Made by a program: the position numbers and the translations under genes. Below the pieces are notes generated by a model. It was not told where the DNA came from and did no database searches. It was given only the letters and a program-made list of their open reading frames with translations. Shown here piece after piece: positions 51,141 to 62,023 of a DNA stretch of 64,000 nucleotides. Position 1 is the first letter of the stretch, and each line of letters begins with the position of its first letter. The stretch comes from Turnera subulata (Eukaryota > Streptophyta > Magnoliopsida > Malpighiales > Passifloraceae): contig JAKUCV010003084.1 of the NCBI GenBank assembly GCA_028386065.3, positions 64,652 through 128,651 of the forward strand. Reading direction: 5' to 3'.

Positions 51141-51786
51141 AAATAAAAAATGCCCGACCCGTATTTACCAGTCTCAGTAAACACGTGCCGGAACTGTACA
51201 ACAGAAAATACAACACGAGACACGGCCCAATGGCCCAAAGATAATATCAATGAATATAACAGAGAAACCGGCCCAACAGCCCAATGTAATCAAAATAAAC
51301 ACCAGAAATCTGGCCCTTCGGCCCAACTTCAAAACACATTACCCAATCCCGGGAACCCAAATTATAGCACAACGGAAGAAATTTTATCATTCTCAATAAT
51401 AATATTAAACTATGCAATGCAACATATGGATCCAAGTCCTGCCCGAGGTAACGTCACAGCCGCCAAAATGCATCGTACTTGAATCATAAATAACTCAACC
51501 TACGGGATGAAAGCCCGCAGGTGAGGGGTGAGCCCGAAGTGCTCACCAACCAAGGATAAACAGAGATATGCAGGCAACCATAATACTTCAAAGAGGGAAA
51601 TACAGACAACAGTCACAACCATACCAAAGACAATACCGTACAAGACAGACCAAACCCAAAGACTCGTCCCAAACATACCAACGACTTTATTATGATTCCA
51701 ATTTTATCTTTCTGGGCCCCGTCACGGATAAGCTAGGGTCGTACCAGGTTATCAACCTGTTCCTGGTGCCAGATAAAAAAGAACCC

Positions 51787-52235
51787 GGGATCAACATCCC
51801 AATAACAAATCTCAGGGATCAACATCCCAATGACAATCTCAGGGATCAACATCCCAATAACAAATCTCAAGGATCAACATCCCAATCAAACTGGCATCAA
51901 CATGGCCATCACAAGTAACCCAGATCATGGCCACCACAAAACAGTCTCAAACCATTCGGTCATACCTCTACTTACCACGTGACAATTAAGTCATATCCAT
52001 TCCAAAACCAAATCACAGGAATCGACATCCCAAACCCAAAACCAGAAGACACGACTCACTCATTAACTTTTCCAATTTTAATAACCGGGCCTTGTCACTG
52101 CACAAGCTAGGGTCGTACCTGGTTATTAACTAATTCCGGATGCCAGGCCAAACGTAACCCGGGATCAACATCCCAATAACAAACCAATCCGGGATCAACA
52201 TCCCAATATCCAAATCAAACCGGGATCAACATCCC
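51787..52235. repeat. Palindrome array in 5' LTR of element C
   Basis: Counterpart of 46352-46799; units GGGAT-CAAC-ATCCC. Confidence 0.85.
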
Positions 52236-52560
52236 ATAACCAAGAAACCGGCCATGACACCACAGAACTAGCCTCTAACGATCTAGTCGTACCACTACTT
52301 TCCATGTGACAATTAAATCATCATCTCAAATCAACTTCCAATTTCCATTTTCTTTTTCCCAATTATCCATATCATAATTTATTCCAACTATCCAATCACA
52401 ACACACTCTACCGACAACAATCACAATATCCATAACAGTCAAACAATTATCCAACTTCCTATTAACTCAAGTTATACAACAGACCAATCCATCAACAGTT
52501 TCATAGCATCAATTACTCACAATCCAACATCAATCACAACACAGTATCCAATAAACTAAT

Positions 52561-53415
52561 TGAGACAAGCAAGCCAGTACCAAGTGGAACTCAAGATCGT
52601 GATGGCGCCATTAGCTTACCTCAAGGACCAATCACGAGGGCTCGATTGAAGATGATAAAGAATCACATGTTACAATATGCTCAAGCTTGGGTTAATCGGG
52701 AGTTGCAAGAAGATAAGTTGGATAAGTTCGGAGATGAATTTAAAGAGATTCCTAAGTTTGTGAGCATTTTGAAGGATTCAAGTCAAAAGTAGCCAATTTT
52801 ACCGTTCAACCGGGAAGTTACTATTCACGCCGGAAATTACTATTCACTGTCGGAAATTTCTATTCACTGCCGGCGCTTACTATTCATTTTCAGGTTGGAA
52901 AATCCACTTTGGAGCTAAAGATTCCCACTAGTGTGGTTGGTGTTAGTGGTGTGGTTGGTGTTAGTGTGGTTGGTGTGCATTAAAGAAAACAAAAGATGTT
53001 TAGTGCTTGTTTAGTGCTTGTATTTTCAATTCAATCCTTTGCTTTTTTGGCTTCTATAAAAGCCAACCATGTATCAAGTTTGAAATCAGATTATACATGA
53101 GAATATACATGATTTGAGTGATTTTAAGGAAGCTAAATGCTTACCTTTAGTGTTCTTCTTGATTGATAAATTCAATAAAAAACAAGAGAGGGATTCTCTT
53201 GGCTTTACTCTTTAGGATTGATTTCTCTTATCAAGTGGTTTACTTGTGGTGATTAATCAACTCCTTGTATTCCTCATTATTTGTTGCCTAATCCTTTGAG
53301 TTTAGGAGGTGAAGAATAGGGATACTAAACCCTAGTTTGATTGGAGATTGGAGGTCTTGGGATCGATTAGTTACAGAGGTGATCCTAGTGGAATTTTAGG
53401 GTTGTTGCTGCATCA
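52561..53415 (+). repeat. 5' LTR of element D
   Basis: 855 bp, TGAGACAAGC...TGCTGCATCA. The TATA box TATAAAAG is at 53055-53062. It is longer than the 3' LTR because of short tandem expansions (GTGTTAGTGGTGTGGTTG type near 52930-52980 and TTTAGTGCTTG near 53000). Confidence 0.92.
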
Positions 53416-53417
53416 TT

Positions 53418-53429
53418 TGGTAGCGGAGC
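53418..53429 (+). other. Primer-binding site of element D
   Basis: TGGTAGCGGAGC, two bases after the LTR; the same variant PBS as in A, C and E. Confidence 0.75.
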
Positions 53430-54291
53430 TCACAGGTTCAATCAATCATACCTTGCATTGATTACTTTTCATGTTCTTGTGTTTTGTGTGTTTTTTTTAT
53501 TCAAAAATTTAAAAAGGAAAAAAAAATAGTCGAGTTACTGTTCATAGGTACTGTTCACCGTACTGTTCATAGTTGCTGTTCATCGGTACTGTTCACGAAA
53601 AAAAAAAGAAAGAAGCCTTGCCAATTTGTGTTTGCTGGTTTGGAATTGAAATTGTGGACTTGGGTGTAGAATTGCAAGTGTTAAATCTCTTTGCAGTTGT
53701 GGTTGAATTGATTGAAAAGATTGGCTGAAATTGTAGAAATTTATTCTTGTTGTCGACAATTTGGGCAGAAGGCATCTATCCGAATTGTGCCTGGTTTTGG
53801 TCTCGGGTTGCAGGTTTTGTGTAGGAGGAATCTACCCGAATTTGTGTTTTGTGGTCTCAGGTTGCAGGATTTGTGTAGGAACCTGCTATACAAATTTTTC
53901 TGTCTTTGTTTTCTTTCTTTCCTTTTGTTTCCTTTTTGTGCCTTTTCTTGTGTTGGGTGATTATTGTGTCATAGTTACTCAACTTACCGTTATTCCATCA
54001 CATACATTACCTTGTCCTTGTGTGTGATCTTTCTTCTTGTTTGTTGGAGTCATTATTTGTTTTAGAATTGTTTTTCCTTTCGTTCTTTCTTAAGGCTTTC
54101 ATTGTTTCTATTAATTAATTGTTGCAAGTTGGTTACTTGATTTTGAGATATCTAGTCCTAACTTGTAAAGTTGAAGTAGAATCAAGAGAGGAAAAAGGCT
54201 GAAAGTTACATCCCTTGCCAAAGAGTGAACAAACACGAGTGTAAACACGTGAGGATTTGTTTTACTAACAAGTATTTGCAGGTTATACATC
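53430..54291 (+). other. 5' leader of element D
   Basis: About 860 bases between PBS and gag, with TACTGTTCA-type repeats near 53535-53595. No conserved gene is seen. Confidence 0.6.
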
Positions 54292-55645
54292 ATGTCTAAT
54301 AGTGGCAGTGAGGGTGGTGAACCAAACCTTGCTTCTGTTATGGAAATGTTGAGGGGATTCAGGGCTCAGATAGATGCTCAAATAAAGGAGGCTAGGGATG
54401 AAGTTCGGGCGACAAATCTAGGGTTGAGGGAGAACAATAACCGTATTGATAGACAGACAAGAGAGTTGAATGATAGGTTGGAGAGACAAGAGCAAACTGT
54501 TGAAGAAATCTCTACTAGCATTGCTAATCCTAGGAGGGCAGGAGGAGGAGAACAAGAACAGGCTGCTCGCCCTAGAGAACAAGCTACACACCATGTTGAT
54601 GAAGATCCCATTCTTGAAGAAGAATTGGAAGAACAATTTGGAGAGGTTAATCATAGAGTGCATGCTGGGGGAAGAGGAGGCCGAGGTCTGTTTGGCAGAG
54701 GAGGAGGCACCGCTGGATATCAAAGACCCAGATTCTTTGATAGAGTGGAAGATAGATCGAGATGTCGGATCCATCAGAATGAAAATTCCAATATTTCGAG
54801 GTTCTAGTGATCCAGAGGAGTATTTGGAGTGGGTGCAGAGTGTGGAGTCAATTTTTGACTGCCATAGGTACTCGGAGAAAAAAAAGGTCAAGCTTGCAGT
54901 TGTGGAGTTCAAAGACTATGCTAGGTCTTAGTGGAATAAGCTTGTCACTTCAAGGAGAAGAGATAGATACCCTGAGATAGAAACATGAGAAGAGATGAAG
55001 AGGATCATGAAGAAGAGATTTGTTCCTGCTTCATATCAGAGAGAGTTGCTTCATAAACTTCAAGCAACCAAGCAAGGAACTAAGAGTGTAGAGGAGTACT
55101 GGAAAGCACTTGAGATGACTATGCATCAGGCTGGAATTGAGGAGGATGAGGAGACCACCATGTCAAGATTTTGCTATGGGTTGAACAAGGATATTGCTAA
55201 TATTCTGGAGCTACAACATTATGCAGAAATTGAGGAGATGGTAGCTCTAACTTCTAAGATTGAAAGGCAATTCAAGAGCAAGACCTATGGGAAACCTTCT
55301 AGTTATACCAATTGGAGTGCCAATGCAAGATACACCAAGCAGGAAGTGGGGAGCTCAAGTAAGCCTGTTCTTGACACACCTAAGTCGATCCCTTGGAGAC
55401 CTAGGGAGGGACAGAAACTGGCTGAACAAAAGACTCCCAATGCACCAACAAAAGCTCAGGACAAGGCTAGAAATGTGAAGTGTTTTAAGTGCATGGGATT
55501 GGGGCATTATGCTTCTCAGTGCCCGAATAAGAGGGTGATGCTTACCACTGAGCATGGAGAGGTGTACTCTGATGATGAGAGGGAGGAGCCCTTTGTTGAT
55601 CCAGCACTAGCTGACATGCCTGAGTTGGAGGATGCAGACAATTAG
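54292..55645 (+). pseudogene. Element D gag
   Basis: The start is ATG 54292 (MSNSGSEGGEP). The N-terminal part is coiled-coil-like and rich in Arg, Glu and Gln. A frameshift near 54740-54790 moves to the frame with MKIPIFRGSSDPEEYLEW, VESIFDCH, a TAG (WW expected) and TGA (TWEEM expected), then MKKRFVPASYQRELL, the SRFCYGLNKDI block and a zinc knuckle CFKCMGLGHYASQC (about 55480). It ends at TAG 55643-55645. Nucleocapsid function by family; this copy is dead. Confidence 0.8.
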
Positions 55646-57700
55646 TTCATTGAACCAGAGGAGGTGGTTCAGAAGTTATATGTGACCAGGAGGATGCTCA
55701 ATATTCAGCAGAAAGAAAAAGGAATTGAGCAAAGGGAGAACATCTTTCACACTAGATGTTTGGTACAAGACAAGCCCTGTAGCATGATCATAGATGGGGG
55801 AAGTTGCACCAATGTCATGAGTACCATGTTAGTGGAGAAGATGGGGCTGAAAACATCCAAGGCCATACAAGCTTCAGTGGCTTAATGACAGTGGCGAGAT
55901 CAAAGTAATGGGTCAGGTACTTATTTCCTTCACCATTGGGAAGTACTCCAATGAGGTTTTATGTCATCTTGTTGGGAAGGCCATGGCAGTATGACCGAAG
56001 GGTGCTGTATGATGGTCATACGAATAGGTACACATTCACCATGGGTGAAAGGAAGGTAGTGCTTGCGCCACTGTCTCCCAAGGATGTCTATGAAGATCAG
56101 TTGTTTATGCACAAGTCTGTGGAGGCTTGGAAGAAGGAAAAGGTGGTTGGTTTAGCCAAACTCAGTGAGGTTGGGGGGAATGCCGAGGGCTTTACAAAAA
56201 GAGAGCAAAAACTGAGTGAGAAAAAGAGGGAAAATTTCTATGCAAGTTCGAGGGATTTGAGGGTAGCCTGTGAGAACAAACGAGAGATTTTGGTACTCTT
56301 GTATAAGGGAACTTATTTTAGTACAGCTGACCTTGACCAAGAATTGCATAGTTGTATTGTTTCTCTTTTGCAGGACTACAGTGATGTCTTTCCAGAGGAA
56401 TTTCCTAGGGAATTGCCACCACTTAGGGGCATTGAGCATCAGATTGACTTTATTCCGGGTGCCCAAATTCCAAATAGGCCAACATATAGGGCCAATCCGG
56501 AGGAGACAAAGGAGATACAAAAACAAGTAGAGGACTTGCTTTCTAAGGGGCTGATTCGAGAGAGCCTCTCACCATGTGCTGTACCCGTAATTCTTATTCC
56601 AAAGAAGGAGGGCACTTGGCGGATGTGCGTTGACTGTCGAGCTATCAACAAAATAACGGTAAAGTATCGCCATCCCATTCTAGGTTAGATGACATGCTTG
56701 ATGAATTACATGGTGCATGCATTTTTACTAAGATTGATCTCATGAGTGGGTATCATCAGATTCGCATGAAAATAGGAGATGAATGGAAAACTGCATTTAA
56801 GACTAAATTTGATTGTATGAATGGTTAGTGATGCCGTTTGGTTTGACTAATGCACCTAGTACATTTATGCGTCTAATGAATCATGTCTTGTGGTATTTCA
56901 TTGGCAAATTTGTTGTTGTGTACTTTGATGATATTCTTATCTATAGCAAAAGTGTTGAAGAACATTTGGAACATCTTAAGCTTGTATTGGATGCACTTAC
57001 GGCTGAGAAATTATTTGCCAAGCTTAAGAAGTGTACTTTTTTCATGGATAGTGTTATCTTTCTTGGATATGTGGTTAGTTCCAGGGGAATAGAAGTCGAC
57101 CAGGAGAAGGTAAGGGCTATCAGAGAATGGCCGACTCCTACTTTTATCTCTGAGGTGAGATCTTTTCATGGCCTTGCTAGTTTTTATAGGAGGTTTGTAA
57201 AAGATTTCAGTACTATTGCTGCTCCTTTGAATGATAATGTCAAGAAGGAAGTGGGATTTAAATGGGGAGATGCACAACAAAAGGCATTCTCGACTCTGAA
57301 AGATCGATTGTGCTCTGCTCCCATTCTTAAGTTGCCTAACTTTGATTCTACTTTTGAGGTTGAGTGTGATGCTTCTAGTATAGGCATAGGTGCTGTTCTT
57401 TTGCAGGAAAAAAGGCCAATTGCCTATTTCAGTGAGAAGTTGAAGGGTGCTCAACTCAACTATTCCACTTATGACAAGGAGCTGTATGCATTAGTGAGAG
57501 CGTTACAGACATGGCAGCACTACCTTTGGGCAAAGGAATTCATGATTCACACTAATCATGAGAGTTTGAAGCACCTAAAGGGCCAAGGGAAGCTGGAAAA
57601 AAGGCATGCAAAGTGGCTGGAGTTCATTGAGACTTTTCCCTATGTTGTCAAGTACAAATAGGGTAAGGATAATGTAGTTGCTGATGCATTATCCAGGAGG
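55646..57700 (+). pseudogene. Element D protease, reverse transcriptase and RNase H
   Basis: The protease shows CSMIIDGGSCTNVMS. A shift near 55870 and a small deletion before ILLGRPWQYDRRV follow. RT begins in the frame of 55936-56688 ([34 protein letters not shown]), shifts near 56680, loses one base near 56813 (FGLYEW expected) and continues with [14 protein letters not shown] and intact YFDDIL (about 56921). RNase H has [27 protein letters not shown] and [10 protein letters not shown] motifs. It ends at a TAG (57659-57661, CAG expected) just before DNVVADALSRR. Confidence 0.82.
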
Positions 57701-58974
57701 TATGCTCTTCTCTCTTCTCTTAGTTCTAAGTTGGTGGGATTTGAGTATATCAAGGAGTTGTATCCCTCTGATTCTGACTTTGCTAATGTATTTGCTGCAT
57801 GTGAACAATCTGGATTTCAAAAGTTTTGTAGAGATAATGGATATTTATTTCGTGAGGGAAAACTTTGCATTCCATCTTGTTCTATGCGTGAGCTGTTGAC
57901 TAGGGAGTCACATGATGGTGGTTTGATGGGTCACTTTGGTGTTGCTAAAACTCTTGACATTCTGTAGGAATATTTTTATTGGCCTAACATGAAAATGAAT
58001 GTTGAGCAGGTTTGTAGTAGCTGTGTGGCATGTCGACATGCCAAATCTAGAGTGCAACCTCATGGGTTGTATACACCTTTGCCTGTTCCTACTCATCCTT
58101 GGACTGATCTTTCTATGGATTTTGTGGTAGGATTGCCTAGGACTAGGAAAGGTAGAGATAACATCTTTGTTCTGGTTGGCAGGTTTAGTAAGATGGCTCA
58201 TTTTATTGCTTTTCATAAGATTGATGATGCGTCTCATGTCTCTGAATTGTTCTTTAGGGATGTAGTCCGTTTGCATGGCATTCCTAGGACAATTGTTTCT
58301 GATAGAGATACTAAATTTCTAAGTCACTTTTGGCGTGTGTTGTGGAATAAATTAGGGATCAAGTTGTTGTTTTCTACTGCTTGTCATCCTCAGACTAATG
58401 GCCAAACTGAAGTGGTCAATAAGACTTTAGGGTCTTTATTGCGTGCCGTTGTGGGTAAGAACTTGAAAACTTGGGAAGATTGTTTTCCATTGATAGAGTT
58501 TGCCTATAATAGGAGCATTCATTCTTCTACCGGATATTCTCCATTTGAGATTGTGTATGGTTTTAATCCACTAACCCCATTGGATTTGTTGCCTTTACCT
58601 TTGAATGAGCTTGTCAATGTAGATGGGCAATAAAAAGCAAAGTTGGTTCAATCCATACATGAGAAAGCTCGCAAGCACATCGAAGCGAAGAATGCTAAAG
58701 TGGCACAAAGGGCCAATAAAGGGCACAAGCTAGTCAAGTTTGAGCCTGGTGATTGGGTTTGGGTGCACTTTAGGAAGGAAAGGTTTCCTCAGCAGAGGAA
58801 ATCAAAGTTGGATGCGAGGGGAGATGGTCCTTTTCAAGTCCTGGAGCGCATCAATGACAATGTCTACAAAATAGATCTGCCTGGTGAGTATGCAGTAAGT
58901 GCTACTTTTAACGTTTCTGTTCTTTCTCCCTTTGATAATGTAGGGACAGATTCGAGGACGAATCCTTTTGAGTA
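57701..58974 (+). pseudogene. Element D integrase
   Basis: It has the zinc finger ([21 protein letters not shown]), core [24 protein letters not shown], the [11 protein letters not shown]lu, [21 protein letters not shown] and a C-terminal module (FEPGDWVWVHFRKERFP, DGPFQVLERINDN). Stops occur at about 57966 (CAG expected), 58631 and 58972-58974. The last, at NPFE*RGND, is followed by 79 open codons that enter the 3' LTR and stop at TAG 59213-59215. Confidence 0.83.
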
Positions 58975-58983
58975 AAGGGGGAA

Positions 58984-59796
58984 TGATACAAGCAAGCCAG
59001 TACCAAGTGGAACTCAAGATCGTGATGGCGCCATTAGCTTACCTCAAGGACCAATCATGAGGGCTCAATTGAAGATGATAAAGAATCACATGTTACAATA
59101 TGCTCAAGCTTGGGTCAATCGGGAGTTGCAAGAAGACAAGTTGGATAAGTTCGGAGATGAATTTAAAGAGATTCCTAAGTTTGTGAGCATTTTGAAGGAT
59201 TCAAGTCAAAAGTAGCCATTTTTACCGTTCAACTGGGAAGTTACTGTTCACGCTGGAAATTACTATTCACTGTCGGAAATTAGAATTCACTGTCGGCGTT
59301 TACTATTCATTTTCAGGTTGGAAAATCCACTTTGGAGCTAAAGATTCCCACTGGTGTGGTTGGTGTGCATTAAAGAAAACAAAAGATGTTTAGTGCTTGT
59401 ATTTTCAATTCAATCCTTTGCTTTTTTGGCTTCTATAAAAGCCAACCATGTATCAAGTTTGAAATCAGATTATACATGAGAATATACATGAAGTTTGAGT
59501 GATTTTAAGGAAGCTAAATGCTTACCTTTAGTGTTCTTCTTGATTGAGAGATTCAATCAAAAACAAGAGAGTGATTCTCTTGGCTTTACTCTTTAGGATG
59601 GATTTCTCTTATCAAGTGGTTTACTTGTGGTGATTAATCAACTCCTTGTATTCCTCATTGTTTGTTGCCTAATCCTTTGAGTTTAGGAGGTGAAGAATAG
59701 GGATACTAAACCCTAGTTTGATTGGAGATTGGAGGTCTTGGGATCGATTAGTTGCAGAGGTAATCCTAGTGAAATTCTAGGGTTGTTGCTGCATCA
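58984..59796 (+). repeat. 3' LTR of element D
   Basis: 813 bp, TGATACAAGC...TGCTGCATCA, preceded by polypurine AAAGGGGGAA. TATA box at 59434-59441. Its first about 230 bases also appear to encode the pol C-terminus. Confidence 0.92.
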
Positions 59797-62023
59797 CTAA
59801 TAATAGTCAACACAGCAATTCAATCAAGCAGAATAATATCAAAGAATCACACACAGAACCAACATCAACAAATCCATTTCATCAAATATCCAACAATAAT
59901 ATATATCATCACAATTTCCAATATTCAGTTTCTCAAGTTATTCAACTTTCCATTATCACAAGTTAATCCACACACTAAACCATCAACATTTCATAAAACC
60001 AATTATTCACAATTAACAGTTCAACATCAATTACAACACAATATTCACAAAACCGATAACACAGTCCAACAACAGCAACAACAATAACCATGGTAGTCAA
60101 ATAACCAACAATGACCATCTCAACAGTCCAATCAAACAACAAAACACAGAGTATTACAGGCATATATCAAGGGTTATCCATCCTTACCTTAGCCGATTAC
60201 TCAACTCTGAAGATAATGACCGGCCCAAAGCCGGCTCCTCGGGAAACTGCCCGATATCAAAACCTATACAACAAAACAACATGCTCACATAAATGCACAT
60301 AATCGGTATACTACGATGCCATAAATTGTAAATGCACATATTAGTGAAATATTTTCCAGAATATACAATATCATATTTATTTCTAAAACATTTTCATTGT
60401 ATGTATATCCCTTTTCTAAAATTATTGACTTTTATAATAATTTTTTTCGATGGAAATTCATATTATAATTACATTTTCTCAAAATAATGTTAGTGATATC
60501 ATTTTATTTTTTTTCCAGCAAAACATATTCATATACTTCATATATATATATTGTTGAAATAACTATAACATAATTACCTTAATTTTCCAAAATAATATGT
60601 CTAAGTAATTATTTTCTAAAACTTAACTATATACTAGATATATGCATTTTCCAAATGTATAGTTATGTATGGTCAAGTTAATTATTCTGTCTATTTCCAA
60701 AAATAAACTTATATGCACATATCTAGAGATTATAAATATATATCCAAGGTACTATTATTTATATGTTAACTCCTCAAAATAAAGTAATTATTTTATTTCC
60801 TAAAAATATATTTTGTAACACTTATTATTATTTCCAGAAAAAAATAATATAATTATCAATCATATTATTATTATTATTTTTTTCAGATATATATTTTATA
60901 TATATTTATTATTATTAACGGACTGGGCCAGCCCATAATATTTCTGGGCTAACCCAGAACCCAACTCAGACAAAGGCCCAACTGTGAAAGCCCAGACCCA
61001 TGTCATTAACCCAACCCAGCACCTCAAGCCCAAGCCCCACAACAACCGGGTCAACCCAAAGCGATATCGGGTCAAACCCGCCACAAATGGGTCGACCCGC
61101 GTGTTGTCTTCAACCCGCTTCCTCACCTTGGTGGGTTGCAGGCGGCGGCGATGACGAGCAGCACGAACGGGCAGGCTTCGTGGCTGCTGGAGCTGCGGTT
61201 GTCAGCGGCAGGGAGGTGGCGAACTCGGGCGGCCTGCCTCGTCGGTCTTGTCGCGACTGGACGGGGGTGATGAAAGGCGTCGGGTCGCTGCGTGGGTGCA
61301 GGTGGTGTCGCGTGAGGGTGGAGACGCGAGCAAGACGACGGCGCGATGGCGGTGGCTGCAGTTCATGGAGGACTCAGACGGGGCGGCTGCAGGTTTCTTT
61401 CCGGCAGCGAGGGAAGGCGGCGTGGGTGGTTGATGGTGGTGTGGTTGCTGCCTAAACGGCAGCGTGTGGTGTGTTTTGTTTTTGTTTTTTTTTTCTTTCT
61501 CTTTTTTTTGGTTTTGTTTGGTGAATAGGTTGTGGTACGAAGTTTGCAGAAACTATAGCGAAGGGAAGCTGGGTTATGGGGTTTGCAAGGGAAGTTTGCA
61601 GAGGTGAGTGGATGATGGTGGTGTACTGGGTGCAAAAGCATGCAGGGAGCAAGGTTCAGCAGGAAGAAATAGCAGGTGCATTACGAGCGACACAGGCGGC
61701 AGCCCTGCATAATTGAGTCGCCTCAATTTTGCAAGTGTGTCCAGTCTGGACCAGAAAATAACTGTTGTACCCACTTAATTATATTTCTGGTATGCTCCGT
61801 CACGGTTAACCTGATTTTTCTGAGGATTTCGGGACCCGAAAAATACCAACTTAGGTCCGAAAAATCCACGGAAAAATCCCGAGCGCGGGAAAAACCTCGG
61901 TTTCGAAAAACGACGCTCGATTTACCTTGAATTAATTACCCAAGATTAATTCATTCGGTAAATCACTGTATAACGACTTTTACAGTCCCGGTAAAAATCC
62001 AAATTTTTACCCGAGCTGTTACA

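Larger units (their letters stand above)
52561..59796 (+). mobile_element. Element D: CRM-like Ty3/gypsy chromovirus
   Basis: 7236 bp with LTRs 52561-53415 and 58984-59796, PBS 53418-53429 and target duplication CTAAT (52556-52560 and 59797-59801). Gag and pol order is gag, PR, RT, RH, INT. There is no classical chromodomain, and the pol frame runs into the 3' LTR, as described for CRM group A. The clade call is moderate; Reina or Galadriel relatives are alternatives. Several frameshifts and stops inactivate it. Confidence 0.85.
45707..62023 (-). mobile_element. Element C: second LARD-type element (minus strand) with nested element D
   Basis: In element order it has a 5' LTR 62023-51144 (split by D at 52561-59801), PBS 51140-51129, an internal region 51143-48579, PPT 48595-48579 and a 3' LTR 48578-45707. 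LTR termini are TGTAACAGC... and ...GTTTCA as in element A. No gag or pol is present. Two antisense genes (48764-49141 and 50224-50894) match those of A. Without D the element is about 9.1 kb. Flanking bases (GTAGA left, AAAGA right) are not a clear target duplication. Confidence 0.88.
51144..62023 (-). repeat. 5' LTR of element C (interrupted by element D)
   Basis: The LTR parts are 51144-52560 and 59802-62023, about 3.64 kb together and more complete than the left copy. It has a palindrome array 51787-52235, a GC-rich block (about 61080-61460), a donor-like site CCAAG|GTGAGG on the minus strand (GT at 61126-61125), and the terminal stem-loop near 61986-62013. The inner end (51144-51155) is mutated relative to TGAAACG. 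Confidence 0.85.
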
